64,000 nt of DNA from Cladocopium goreaui. Its lineage: Eukaryota > Sar > Dinophyceae > Suessiales > Symbiodiniaceae. The notes beneath the pieces were generated by a model. The model searched no databases and was not told where the DNA came from. It worked only from the letters and a program-made list of their open reading frames with translations. The position numbers and the translations under genes are program-made. Positions 1-11,431 of this stretch are shown in pieces. The DNA is taken from positions 94,915 through 158,914 of the forward strand of contig CAMXCT020006496.1 in the NCBI GenBank assembly GCA_947184155.2, read 5' to 3'. Within the stretch, counting starts at the first letter, position 1. Each line of letters begins with the position of its first letter.

Positions 1-2
1 GT

Positions 3-218
3 GCTTACGCTGCTCACGCGGTGCTATCTGTCTGGTATCTCTACAGAGCAGACTTGGATTCTGCTGCACTTCGCTTGGCTATGCTTGTGCCTGGGGGTGT
101 GTCAAGTCAAGCCAAGGGATTGCTCAGAGGTGTTCTGGCTGGGGCACACCGACGCGCAGTTCGGATGATGGCAATGGGCATTTTGCAGAGGGCCTTCCGC
201 TGGCTCACTCAGCGCTGA
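3..218 (+). CDS. 3' end of an unrecognised gene (terminal exon, open at the left edge)
   Basis: An open frame runs from the window edge to a TGA at 216-218 and gives 71 residues. The composition is protein-like: Ala/Leu/Arg-rich, with a basic end (RAFRWLTQR). It has no ATG of its own at the 5' side, so I read it as the last exon of a gene entering from the left. No family recognised. The opposite-strand frame overlapping it looks like a shadow. Confidence 0.35.
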   Translation, partial: AYAAHAVLSVWYLYRADLDSAALRLAMLVPGGVSSQAKGLLRGVLAGAHRRAVRMMAMGILQRAFRWLTQR

Positions 219-2962
219 GCGATGCCGCCTCAGTTGCCGTAATTTGCCGCGGATACCTTTGGATGCCATTCTGCTCTCTTCGAGCTGGAAATTTAAAGAT
301 CCATTGATCAACTGATCAATGACTGATCTCATTTTATGTGCTTCCTGTGATAGACAGAAGATTCCCTTCGAAGTCTTGAGGCCTGAGAGTCTTAAGATTT
401 TTGTCTTGGCACTTGATCAGCTGGATTAATTCAGAATCTGAACGAAGAGTACTGACATTTGTTTCCACTTTAGGTTATTGATATTTATTGATTTATGGAT
501 GCTTTTTTGCTCAAGCTCTGAAACTGTGCCTTAGACATGTACATATTCTTGCGAAGGCATTCGTTGCTTGGTTTTGTGTGTGAGTATGACATGTGGTGAC
601 CATGTGGTGACCATGTGGTGGATGCCTTTGCGGCCCTGGGGTTGCCATGGCCATGGTCACGGGCTTGACCGGGGGCCCGTGGAGACTGCCATGCAACCCT
701 GCACGAATTGGCTGGCAAGCAGCGACGGCCGGGTTGTGAAGCAACTGCCAGCCAATGAAGCTGCATCGAAGTCCGCTCAATGATGCCAATGTTCAACTTG
801 AAAGGCAACGTCGAGTTGTTGGAACATTACTGTAGAAACTCCGAGTTTGGAAGGTTCTTGAAATTCAATCAACTTCATGTTGGATCTCTTAATGCCAGCA
901 TCGACTTCGCTGCAGATAGTTCAGTGAGATAAGCAGGGCCTCTGCCAATGGAGCGCCCCAGGGAAATCTTTCAGCTTGACAAAAGTTGAAGAATTCCCCT
1001 TGTCCAAAGTCTTGTGCTTGTGATTTCAAACTCAGGGCTCAAGGCTCATGAAATACAAGTCCTGCGCCTCATTCCGCATCTACATTTATAGATCGATTGC
1101 ATGCCATGCCATAGCAATGATTTCACTTGAACTGAGCTGATCAAAACTCTCTCCCGCTGGGTTGTGTGGTGGCATTGGCTCACAGCGTTGTGCTGAGAGT
1201 GCTTGACAGCTGAGGCCCTGAAACGATGGTTGCATCCTTCCAAGTGGGAGCATTTGACGTCATCCGTATCAATGTAAGAAGTCGATAGTGGCCGTCTCCC
1301 ATCCTTTTTGTTTGTGCAGCTCTGGCAGGGCAGCCGCTTTGGTGGCGAAAGCTCCGACTTCGCACTTTGCCAGCACTCGGAGGCCTTCATGCGCAGTGGG
1401 GACGAGTAGATTCCACCATGAAAGTCCCGTGTGGTTTTGTAGTGGACAAATGTGGACAACCATTGGTTTCCCTTCCAACTTAACAGGACGATCATTGGAA
1501 AAATTGCTGAAACCTGGTGAGGCGATGAGCCTCTATGATGTAGCCTTTACGGCTGTGCTCCACTCAGAGTTGGGCAAATCATGGGATGCAGTCCATGAGC
1601 CCATTTCTTATCATTTCTTTACATTTCTTATCATTTCTTTACATGCCAGATCATGCCAGTATCATGGGTTCTGGTGATGGTGTGCCTTTAGTTGTTGAAG
1701 AGGTTCCACAACGAACATCTTGTAGCTGCGGAATAAAATGGGCATGATTTGCGCTTAAGGCACTTCCGTCGCCATCCCGCACACAGCCCACACAGCAGCG
1801 CTGGAATGCTGCAAGCCAAGACCGAACTTTTGAGGATCCAATACTTTCTAATACTTTCTAGACAGTCTCATTGCTTTCTTTACTAGCCATTCCTTGAGAT
1901 CCCAAAACAAAAGCATTATGAAGTATCAACAGCATCACAAGGCCAGGGCTTCGTCAGATCTGGCGAGCAGCAGAGATCGGCAAGCACAGGCAACTGGTGG
2001 AGTTCAGGGAGGTGACAATGTCCGATGGCTCAAAACTACGAACCCCCAAATTGAATTTTTGAATAGTGAAGCTTCAAAATTTTGTGGATCTATAGGCCTC
2101 TAGGTGTCCCACTTTTGAGCCATAGGGGCCATACCCAAATGCCAAATTTGCAGAGGATCTCAGTCGCTTGGAGTTGGGAACAGAGTCGAAGCAGCTGACG
2201 CTCAATATGATTCGAACACACAAAATGCATCAAAATGCGACTGTTTTGTACTCAGACTAGGAAATTAGGAAAGGGTTCCCGCTCCAGAAGGAAGTTTCTT
2301 GCCGTGTTTGGGTGCTATCCTGGATGCGTTTTATGCGGCGCTTATGTTCCGCTGGTGTTCTGCTACCTCTGTAGCAGTTCAAACATGTGCATGATGAACC
2401 AATATGAATATAACAAACGCCCCAAGAATGCAGCCTGCGCTGCCACTTCCTAAACCTAAACATGTTGTTGGGACTGGCGTGCTTTTGCCATTTTTTTTTT
2501 GACATTCTCAGGTTCAGCCTGGCTTTGAACTGTCTCTCTTAGGCTCTTTCTCCCAACTGTTTGTTGACACAGGCGATGCTAGCATCTGTGAGTGTTGGTG
2601 TGGGTGCCCTTGCAGCCTGCGCACCAAGGAGCACTGCTTTGTTGGCAGCAGCCAATGTTTTTTGGGTCAAACAGCACACTTATTTTTTTCGAAAAAACAC
2701 CACTTCAATTCCGCGGAGCCTGGCTGCTTCACCTTGCAGGAGGCAGAGACCTTTTCCGAGGTCACTGACCAAGAGAAGAGCGTTCTTCGATGAATGGCTC
2801 TCAGAACAACTTCTTGTGCTTGTCGTTGAGAGAAGTGAAGGGCAAGGTGCTGAACTTTGAGTTTTGAGATGTTTTGAGACTTTTCTGAAATCTTTCTCAC
2901 TATCGTCTATTTCGTCTATTTGATGGTGTTGATGCCTGAAATGAACTGAGTTTGGATCGCAG
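219..2962. other. Gene-poor stretch; may hold unresolved 5' exons of POR
   Basis: No exon could be joined with confidence here. The best candidate for an N-terminal targeting exon of the downstream POR gene is about 2573-2680, after an acceptor CACAG, in an Ala-rich frame (AMLASVSVGVGALAACAPRS). A cytosolic POR start is not visible at 2963, so the plastid leader must lie upstream. Positions 2700-2860 also hold an Arg/Ser-rich open frame. Nothing else was recognised. Confidence 0.4.
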
Positions 2963-5900
2963 CCTCCGAAGAAGACGGTCATTATCACCGGCGCCTCCTC
3001 AGGCCCCGTGGATCACCATGGATCACTGTGGATCACCATGGATCACCATGGATCACCATGGATCACCATGGATCACCATGGATCACCATGGATCACCATG
3101 GTGGCAACAACTGCACCGGGGATTAGCACCGTTTCCGGTAGGTCTGGGACTTGCAGCCGCCAGAGAATTGGCCAAGAGCGGAGAGTGGCCGGAAGTCTCA
3201 ATGGTGATTGGCTGATGGGTATAGACCAAGCATGGGGATATCACTGTCATGAAAACACATCAGTACATGGCATGTACATGGGATTCAATTGATTCCAGCA
3301 AAACATGGGGAGATATCCATTGGTTACCAATCCATCCGGATGCAACTTTTTCCATGATCAAAATTCGGAGATCTCAACATGTGCCGCTAGCATCACCTGA
3401 GGCGAGTGATCATGGCATGCCGAGACTTCGTAAAGGCATGCTGTGTTTGCTTCTTCAACATGTTGTGACTCAAACACAAAAAACCCACATGGAACATGTA
3501 TGTGTACATTTACCTGAATGTCGTTGCTGATTCTTTCTCTTTCTCTTTCTCTTTGTCTTAGTCTGTCTCTTTGTCTTTCTCTTTCTCTTTGTCTTTGTCT
3601 TTCTCTTTCTCTGTCTCTCTCTCTCTCTTTTCTTCCCTCTTTCTCTCTGTAGATCCACACACAGTCACGCACATTGATGTGTGCCACAATGAAACGTTGG
3701 ATTATATAGCCATAGCCCCATAGTGGGGGATGGTCATGGGCGGGGGTTCGCTTGATTATGGGCGTTTGGCTCGCTTGTGCGTGGGCTGTTGGCTCTCTTG
3801 AACGTGGGCCATGTGGCACCTGACATGTTGCACATGCTCGCTTATGCTCAACAGGGGGGGTGGGGGGGATTATAACGTTCTTGACGACTTTGAGATAGGT
3901 AGGTAGGGTCCACGGAACTTGTTGCCGTTGTTGACATGTTGTACATGCTCGCTTATGCTCAACCCTAGCCCATGTGGTTCATGTGCCCAAGCCCCCTTGC
4001 CCCCATGTCCCCATGTCCCTGCCCCCCTGTCCCCTAAGTGTCAAACCCTAAAGGTGTGAGGGGTGTCCATGTCTCCAAAGTGTCCAATGTTCAAGTGATC
4101 CAGAAACCCATGTCCAAGTGAACCTACAAAGCTCCAAGTGATCCCCAATATTCACGTGATCCAAAAGCCAATGTCCAAGTGATCCTGGCGCCGATTGGGA
4201 TACTACCATTTATAGAGAATTACTGTTAACATGGCGAACTTGAAGGCTGAGAAGGTGGCAAAGGAGAACAATTTTCCTGAGGACCGGGTGGTGCCAAAGC
4301 CAGTTATGGGGTTGGCATTCAAAAAATTAGGATTTACCCTCTGGTTATTTAACATAGCCATGGAAAATCACCATTTTTAATAGGTAAACCATCTATAAAT
4401 GGGCCATTTTCCATGGCTATGTTAAATAACCAGAGGGTACCTCCAAAGTGAGCCCAATTCAATTTGTACTGTAGAAACAGAAGGATTTACCACGAAATGA
4501 TGTACCTGTTCATGGGGAAGATGATACTGATAAACCATCAATCCATCAATTTTGGCCGCCCAAATTTTAAACAAAACCATTTTCCAAGCCGCCTCCAGCC
4601 AACAGTCACCAGGAGAACTTTCTTGTTTTGCATTTGGACTTGGCTGCAAACAGCAGCGTGCGCCCAGCTTTGTGAGAGTGGCAAGAAGCCAAAGGTCAGT
4701 ACCCTGTGGTAGTTATAGCTGGGACTGCAACATTCTTTTTTGGCACAATCATCTAGAAACGCGTTCTAATTTTTTCTAGGGGGTATTTTCTCGTTGATTC
4801 CCAGAGAGCGTTTTGTTTTTGCGCAGGTGAGACAATTTGTGAGCACATTCCGCTCATTGAACATTGGGTCGGTGTCCTGGTACTTGTGGTACTTTGCCTC
4901 GTTGTTGCTTCGGATGGAGAGCAGCCAATGGCAACGGAATCGGATCCGACGGCAGCTGAGGCTTGATGCTTTGGTATGCAACGCAGCTGTGTATTTTCCA
5001 AACGCACACAAGGAGGGAGCATTCTTTCCTGGGCTCTTCCCAGGCGAGGTGGATGACATGTCTCGCAACAGGGAAAGACACAGTACATATGGGTTTGTGT
5101 GAACAGATTAGCTATCCCAAGCTGTGAATCGTCATCATATTGCCCATTATTGCCCACGATTTGATTAAATTATTTGATTCAAAGATGATATTTGATGATT
5201 TTGATGATTAAATTATTTGATGAAATTATTTGATGATATTTCATGGCCATTTCGTGCGAAACAATGTTAAAATGATGTGACATCTGGACAGGTGGTGGAC
5301 CAAGGTGGTCAGCAGATGGCCACGAGTTGAGCTTCGCTACGAACTACTTAGGCCTGGACTACGGCACTTGGATGTTGAAACATACTTTGTTATATGGCTA
5401 TGGATCAATACCTATACAATCCTATACATACAATTTTTAGTGGGATGAACATCCATAAATCCCAGCTATTTTGATGTGAACTACGGGGGGATAGGGTTTT
5501 GACCCATCCCCATATAGTGTTTGTTAGTTTGTTAATTGTTTGTTGCACCAGTCATAACTGCAGAACCTCATAGTTGGAGCTGTGGCTTTTCATTGCTTTG
5601 CCCGGCCAGGTCACTTCCTTTTGTGCAATCTCTTGATGGAAGGCTCTGTAGTTGTGTGTTATCTTGATGCAGATCTCAGAATTGTCATACAAACCATACC
5701 ACCAGCATATATTTTTTTCCATTAAATTATTGCAATCCATCCATTTTGGGGTACCCCCATTAATAATGGCGGTACCCCAAAATGCATGGATTGTAGTTTC
5801 TAACGGTGAATCCTCTTAACATGGATGGTTTAGGGGGACCTCCATTTATGGAAACCTCCAATATTTGGCTCACATTTTGCAAATCAAACATGATCCAGCC

Positions 5901-8116
5901 CCGCCTGGCAGATCTCAAGAAGAGCTCTGTGAAACCGGCTCGCTGCATTATTCTTGGCACCGTCACTGCCAGCATCAACGATAAAGAGGTGCGGCATTCA
6001 GCGTCTGGCAGCGCTCAAGAAAACGGGCTGCCGATTTTCTCAAAGTTCCAAAGCAGAGAGAGATGCAGTTGATTGGAACTTTGGCAAATTGAATGTGATA
6101 TCCTACCATCAATCAATTTTCCCCACATAATTCACTCCGGCAAAATTCTCCAAGTTTCCATAGTGGCCAAGGTTGGAGGCATGATCCCTCCGATCGCAGA
6201 TCTGGGACAGCTTCAAGGCGCCTCCACGGGGTACATGCCGTCGGGTGGGGCAAGCGGGCAACCGCGACAGGCCTGGAGTCGGGGATGAAAAAGCCGGTGC
6301 AGACCTCAGCGACTGGTGGGGCTTTGTGATTTATGGGAAATTATGGGAACACCCAAAAAAAAGGATGGGAAAATCCAAAGATGATGGGTTTGTTTGAAAA
6401 CGATGGGAAAAAACTACACTCATTTCAAATGTTTTCCGAGGGATTAGGACATCATTTTCCACATTTCAATGGCCTGAAATGGGGGTCTATTTATCCATCT
6501 TCAGAGGCAATGCTTGAGGCAATGCTTGAGCATGGGTTGAACGCAGCTTGGAATGGCTTGGAATGGCTTGGAACTCCCAACTTGTCCCTGGAGAGTTGGA
6601 TGATGTTGGATGGATATCCGGTGCGCACCTCGTGCCAGACCACCATGATCGATAATGGTCGATTCAATGGAGCGAAGGCATACAAGGATAGCAAGGCGGG
6701 CGACTTGGACCAAATCTGTCGTTATTGGATTGACTTAAGGGACAATGAAACCATTGTTTTTACTCCATTGTTTTTTGGGTTTGTCTATATTGCCCTGTAA
6801 ATTCATGAATTCAATCCTGGGATTCTGGAGTTTGTCACTTTGATTCCTCAGTGTCTCTGGGTAGGTGTGCGACGTGATGCTCATGCGAGAGCTCCACAAA
6901 AGATACCATGAGAGCACAGGGATCTGCTTTTCATCTCTCTACCCAGGCCTGCCAATTTGCTCAGCACTAGGATATTTCAGAGACGTTATGATAGTCTACG
7001 ACATGCACATATATACACATACATACGTACATAACATAACAGTGTATGTGTGCACATATCATAGCATTACATCTTAAATTAGATTACTATCGGTTTATAC
7101 TAGATCCTCAATTATTTGGCTTCCCAAGGATGTGAGGAACTGAGTTTTGAAGCCATCCTTGGACAGTTTCTTCTGTCAGGTTGCATCGCTGACACAAACT
7201 TATTTAGAGAGCACTATCCAGTATTCAGGTCTGTTGCTCAGCAGTTCATGGGGATGTTTCGGGCCGATTTGGCCGATTGTATTGCCATGCTGTTGCCTCT
7301 AGTGTGCACTGAGGTTTTTGTTTCCCATCCTACAGAAAGAGGTTACCAACGCGTGCCCTTATCAGTCTACTCCACGCACAGGGTGGGAGTTCCGACAACG
7401 CCACAAGGTATGTCAGTGAAGAAGAGGCTGGCAGAAGGTTGGCAAAAGTTGTTTCAGATCCAGGCTACGCTCAATCAGGCCAGGTCTGCCAGGTCACAGG
7501 ATGCTGCACTTTTTTTGCCCTTGCTGCATTTAATTCTCTTTGTGACTTGGAAGATCTCGGAAGGTGTGTACTTCAGCTGGGGTGGTGAGTCAAGGACTCA
7601 TTTACCGTCTCTTTTCATGTACTTCAGTGGTTGTGAACTGTGTCAAAAGTTGCAAAAACGTCTGGGTTTTTCTGAGGTCCGGAACTGGAGGTGCAGGTGG
7701 AACTGACGCGGTAGAGAACATGGACGCCTCAAATGACAGGTTCTTGCAGTGCGCTTTCCGTTTGATTCCAGCAGTTTAGACGTGTTCACAAGACCTGAGT
7801 CTTCCGGCAACTTGCCAAGAGAAGGATTGCGTATTTGATAGATCCAGTGACATCCAGGGTGCCCAAGGTGAGAAATTGGCAGTGATGGACATTCAGGTAC
7901 GGCAGCTTCCGAACTCTCAAAGAGAGCGAGATTGGCGGAGATGCTGGCGATGATGAAAGATGTAAAAGGCAGCTGATGGCAGCTGTATGCCAAATTTTAC
8001 GCAGCCTGTGTGTCTTCAAAAGGAGTGCATTTCCTTGGCGTTTCCCGTTTCCTGGGCGTTTCGGTTGGAGGCTTTGGAATCTTAGCGAGAAGCTGGTTGG
8101 AGAGCGCTTCTCCTGA
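2963..8116 (+). CDS. por: Light-dependent NADPH:protochlorophyllide oxidoreductase, about 18 exons, plastid
   Basis: POR reduces protochlorophyllide to chlorophyllide using light and NADPH. Exons with agreeing phase: 2963-3002 ([12 protein letters not shown]), 3142-3187 ([15 protein letters not shown]; completes the TGxxxGxG site), 3402-3435 ([11 protein letters not shown]), 4246-4287, 4613-4657 (FLVLHLDLA), 4827-4867 ([11 protein letters not shown]), 4961-5032 ([13 protein letters not shown]), 5305-5351 ([15 protein letters not shown]), 5610-5642 ([10 protein letters not shown]), 5912-5988, 6172-6217 ([11 protein letters not shown]), 6271-6308, 6639-6695 ([10 protein letters not shown]; catalytic Tyr and Lys), 6865-6946 ([12 protein letters not shown]), 7180-7228 ([16 protein letters not shown]), 7314-7352, 7408-7478 ([19 protein letters not shown]), 7564-7571 or so (VYFSWG, ending at GTGAGT), 7697-7739, probably 7906-7923, and 8071-8116 ([14 protein letters not shown], stop). 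Donors are GT, GC and GA. The start and transit peptide are unresolved. The domain order matches POR throughout, so the family call is firm; single splice sites are inferred. Confidence 0.93.
3011..3100. repeat. 10-bp minisatellite (GATCACCATG), 9 units, in a POR intron
   Basis: Nine direct 10-bp units, one of them variant (GATCACTGTG). The array sits between the two exons that together encode the POR nucleotide-binding loop. The frames it opens ([10 protein letters not shown] repeats) are artefacts of a period that keeps stops out. Confidence 0.95.
3531..3650. repeat. Polypyrimidine tract (TTTCTC)n in a POR intron
   Basis: About 120 bases made almost entirely of C and T on the + strand, lying between POR exons 3402-3435 and 4246-4287. 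The Arg/Lys/Glu-rich frames on the complement are artefacts of the repeat. Confidence 0.9.
4336..4438. mobile_element. MITE-like perfect inverted repeat, 33-bp arms, in a POR intron
   Basis: Bases 4336-4368 and 4406-4438 are exact reverse complements, 33 of 33, around a 37-base centre. The unit is 103 bp, AT-rich and non-coding, and lies inside the intron between exons 4246-4287 and 4613-4657. A perfect palindrome of this size fits a recent small inverted-repeat element. No target duplication was identified. Confidence 0.65.
5392..5515. mobile_element. Short TIR element, copy 1 (partner at 43961-44076), in a POR intron
   Basis: This 124-bp segment starts ATATGGCTATGGATCAA and ends TTGACCCATCCCCATAT. 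The ends are imperfect inverted repeats, about 14 of 17 matches. A second copy with the same ends and the same internal blocks lies at 43961-44076 in an intron of an unrelated gene. The copies differ by small indels. This intron is 5352-5609. Confidence 0.7.
5731..5794. mobile_element. Inverted repeat (arms about 24 bp) in a POR intron
   Basis: The arm near 5732-5755 (ending ATTTTGGGGTACC) is complementary, with one or two mismatches, to 5771-5794, around a short AT centre. It lies in the intron between exons 5610-5642 and 5912-5988. It resembles the other small palindromic elements in this gene but is not the same sequence. Confidence 0.5.
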
Positions 8117-8231
8117 GCTGGTGTCCACCCCTCAGAATGCAGTCCGCATCAGCAATGCGGCAATACTTGAGATCTCTCCACAGTAATTGGCTTCATCATC
8201 CTTCGCCTTGCCTTCGCCTTGAAATCGACTT

Positions 8232-8243
8232 TTTTGGCTCAAG
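8232..8243 (+). other. Relic of the dinoflagellate spliced leader
   Basis: The 12 bases TTTTGGCTCAAG match the 3' end of the conserved dinoflagellate spliced leader, which is trans-spliced to mRNA 5' ends. The site is on the same strand as, and 50 bp upstream of, the first ATG of the iminopeptidase gene. A genomic copy of the leader at a gene start is the known mark of an mRNA that was reverse-transcribed and reinserted. The upstream part of the leader is degraded here. Confidence 0.6.
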
Positions 8244-8292
8244 TACTTACCAGTACTTATCATTTTGTGTGATAGAAATTCTGACTTGAGGG

Positions 8293-9915
8293 ATGACGTT
8301 GTTTGTGCCAAGTGCCGGTTGGGCAGGCTTTCCTGAAGCCCTGTCCAGAACTGGTGAAAGCCGCCCGTCTGTCGCTTTTCGCCAGGAATCTGCGTTGCCT
8401 CGACACAGCTTTGGCACAGGTGTTTCGGTCCTCTGGAGAAGTTGCTTGCTGGGCGCCACAGCTTGTGCTGCCAGGGAACGGAGTGCAAGAAGTTCAAGGA
8501 AACCGAGATGGCAATCTAGGAGACCTCAGAACAAGATGGAAGTATTGAAGAAGACCTCAGAGAGACGAGCTCTTCACAAATCAGGAGATGTTTTGAGCAC
8601 TGGCACGTTGCCCGTGGGTAGCGGATTTGAGCTCTACTACGAGGAGCACGGTCAGAAGGATGGTATTCCTGTGGTATTCTTGCATGGAGGGCCTGGAGCA
8701 GGAAGCTCTCGTCGGATGGCGCAATTGTTTGATCCCAGCAAGTACCGCATCGTGTTGTTCGACCAAAGAGGCTGTGGAAAAAGTGCTCGAAATGGTTCCA
8801 CTACAGCGGAAGAACAATTGGAGGACAACACCACATGGCACCATGTGTCAGACTTAGAAGCGCTGCGGACACATCTCAACATTGACAGATGGGTAGTAGC
8901 TGGCGGTTCTTGGGGGACCTGCTTGGCTTTGGCCTATGCGAGCAAGTTCAAAGATCGCGTGCTTGGAATGGTCTTGCGGGCAGCCTCCTGGTTCTACCAC
9001 GTTTTACCGTTTCTTTTCATAGTTCTGCACCAACTGCATCAGCTATCACATATTCTAGCTCCCAATTTTTGTGTCTTGGATCATTCTTCACTTCAGCATC
9101 GTTGAATTTCCGGTGTATCAGCATCAGAATGCAGAAGTATCAAGATGTGTCAAGATGTGTCAAGGTCTTCCTTTTTCGACCCGAAGAGCTTGAATTCTTC
9201 TGCGGACCTTCAGGGGGTGCAAGATCCTTGGCTCCATCTGCATGGCGGAGCTTTAGCTCTTGGCTTCCCTCTGGACTAAGCTCTGCACCAGCAGTCGCAG
9301 CGGCGTTTCGTAGAGCTGCGCTTGGCAAAGATGGGTGACATTAGCTTGGGAAGTAGCAGCTTTGTTTTGGACCTTTCCGATTTTGTCATGTCATTTGTAT
9401 AGTTGAATCGAATTGAATGGATGTACCAACTGGACATGCTGAAGGTATCTGGCAGCTTGGCACTAAGGTCCATGTCTCCATCTGATGCCCTTGGCAAGTG
9501 GCGAGCATGGGAGAATCACTTGTTTTCGCTTCGTGAACAAGATCCGAAACTCTCATTCAGCTCAACTGGCGATAAAGATTTGCCAGAGGTAAGCCCTCCA
9601 AAAACACCATGGCCGAAAGCGACCAAATTTAATATCCAAGCCTTGCTCACGCTGCATTATGTGGCAGAGCAGGGCTTTCTAGAAGAGGAGCTTTTAGACT
9701 CTGCAAAGGAGTTCAATTTTCCATTGAAAATGGTCCATGGCCAAAACGACTGCATTTGCCCTGCGGAAAATGCCAGAAATCTGGCATCTGCGGTTGGGAG
9801 CAATGCCGAGCTGCTCTTGACCAATGCTGGCCACTCTCAGTGGGATGCAGAGAATATTGATGCTTTCGTCCGGGCGACCGATGAAATCGCGTCTGAATGC
9901 CTGGTCACCTGTTGA
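8293..9915 (+). CDS. pip: Proline iminopeptidase (alpha/beta hydrolase), three exons
   Basis: It removes N-terminal proline from peptides. Exons: 8293-8979, 9165-9334, 9468-9915; the protein is 434 residues from the ATG at 8293. Intron 1 starts GC and intron 2 starts GT; both end AG, and the joins keep frame (AALGKDG then SMSPSDALGKWRAWE). Visible features are the oxyanion motif HGGPG, the nucleophile elbow GGSWG, the signature RPEELEFFCGPSGGA, the acid in GQNDCICP and the base in AGHSQWD. Family members are usually 310-330 residues. The extra length is an Arg-rich N-terminal extension of about 80 residues that could be a targeting sequence; an internal ATG at 8536 would give a family-sized protein. 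It lies 177 bp downstream of POR on the same strand, with a spliced-leader relic between them. Confidence 0.92.
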
Positions 9916-11188
9916 TTTGTATCACAGCTGACGCATTTGGGAGACTTTTGATGCCCCGAACTCCATCTGCACAACCTGATGGACAGTGATCAGTTTTCTA
10001 GCATGGACAGAAACTTGATAAGCAGCTGCGAGAAAAAGATCCAGCAGCCTTTGAAGATCACTTTGAGAGGCATGTCCTCGTAGCTCAGGTGATGGTTGTG
10101 ATATGGTTGTTCTGGTTTTGAATGGCATGATGCGGCATGTGTATGTAGCAAATGCATGGCAAATGCATGAATGCACCTCCTAGGCGAAAGCAAAGGCTTC
10201 TTGCCGAGCGTGGCAAGATGCTTTTGCTGCACACTTGTGCTAGAAAAGCACCTTGGGAGTGTTACTCTGCTTGCAAGGCGACGCGGTGTGCGCACCATTA
10301 AGCCGGGCAGAGCACTGCGATCCAACAACTGCTTCCGTGTGTGACTTTTTGAAGGTCCACTGCACCTCTGTACCGAGTCAGTCAGAGACAACGTCTAGGT
10401 GTTTCTTGTTTATTTGAGAATTAGTGACAAGGCATATCGGAAGGGTTTGCTGATTGAGGATTGGAGGCACGCAGGTGACCTGGCCTAGCAAGGCCGGTAT
10501 CCTGACTGACAGTCAGGTTTTATTGCTCAAAGTTTTTTGCTTTGCGCAGACCAGCACTGGAAAGACAGTGTATTCCTGCTAAAAAAGTGTGCTGGTACAT
10601 GGTGTGCTCGCTGCTCAAACAAGTGTGCAATAGATTCACAAGCACAGAGTTGCTTCTGATGTTTGGGAGGAAGTACCCCAGGTGCTCGGTCTTGGCAAGC
10701 TGAAGAGAAACTCAAGACTGAACATGACACGCAACATCACATGACTTACGGATCTCTGAAAAAAGCGGCTTACTCACAGAAAGGGTTCGATCATTGGCGG
10801 ATGCTGACACGACAAGAATAGGCGCGCAAATCTGAAAACAAAGAGTCAAGACCGCCATTTTGCCCTGTCCCGATGGTATTCATGTAGCCAACTCAAATGC
10901 ATACTCACAAGGTGGCAGTCAGCATTCATTGACCGGGGTCCTTCTGGACCCCCGCAACATCCTTTCCAGCAACCGTTTCTGCCATGGAGAACAAAGCCCC
11001 TGCGAAAAAGACGTGCCCAGCCTCAATCGAGTGCAACGGCTCACCTGACACAGATTCGCAACTTCAATCTTTGCAATGGTAGTGCTACATTGTACCCACC
11101 TTCAACGTGCTTTTGCTTCTGTCCCTAGGCGCAAGAAAGACTCACTTTCAGGCAGGTCTACGGATTTTACATGGGTCCCCATCGGTCC
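9916..11188. other. No gene recognised
   Basis: Short frames on both strands, none with a recognisable motif or a convincing exon series. Just before the copia element the target DNA has a repeated block, GGGTCCCCATCGGTCCC (11173-11189), that recurs directly after the element. Confidence 0.5.
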
Positions 11189-11193
11189 CATTG

Positions 11194-11431
11194 TGTTGGT
11201 TAACACTGGTAGGGAGCAAGGGTTGACCAATCACTGGTCGGACACGAAATGATGCCACAAAATGGAAAAAGTGGTTGGAGAATCACAACCACAAGCCCAT
11301 GGCACTTTTCTGATACACGCGGAACCGTCCCAGCTGTGCCTATGTCGCACAGCGCTTGAAGCCAATCATATTGGCAAGTCATTGACTGGTAAAATGCGAT
11401 ACAAGGTCAAGGCAACTGGCTCAAATCAACA
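11194..11431 (-). repeat. 3' LTR of the copia element
   Basis: A 238-bp copy identical by eye to 18509-18746. It has TG/CA ends and is flanked outside by CATTG (11189-11193). Confidence 0.97.

Noticed and set aside
4827..4966. Frame with a transmembrane-like segment ([16 protein letters not shown]) ending in TGA
   Set aside because: Another frame here encodes the POR segments [10 protein letters not shown] and [11 protein letters not shown] with matching splice sites.
7116..7706. A 196-residue open frame starting at TTG
   Set aside because: It crosses POR exons 7180-7228, 7314-7352 and 7408-7478, and it follows the POR frame only in the first of these; as a single ORF it is a chance join of exon and intron.
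8889..9338. A 149-residue frame overlapping the iminopeptidase
   Set aside because: Its end is the true exon 2 of the iminopeptidase, but its start runs through exon 1 in the wrong frame and through intron 1.
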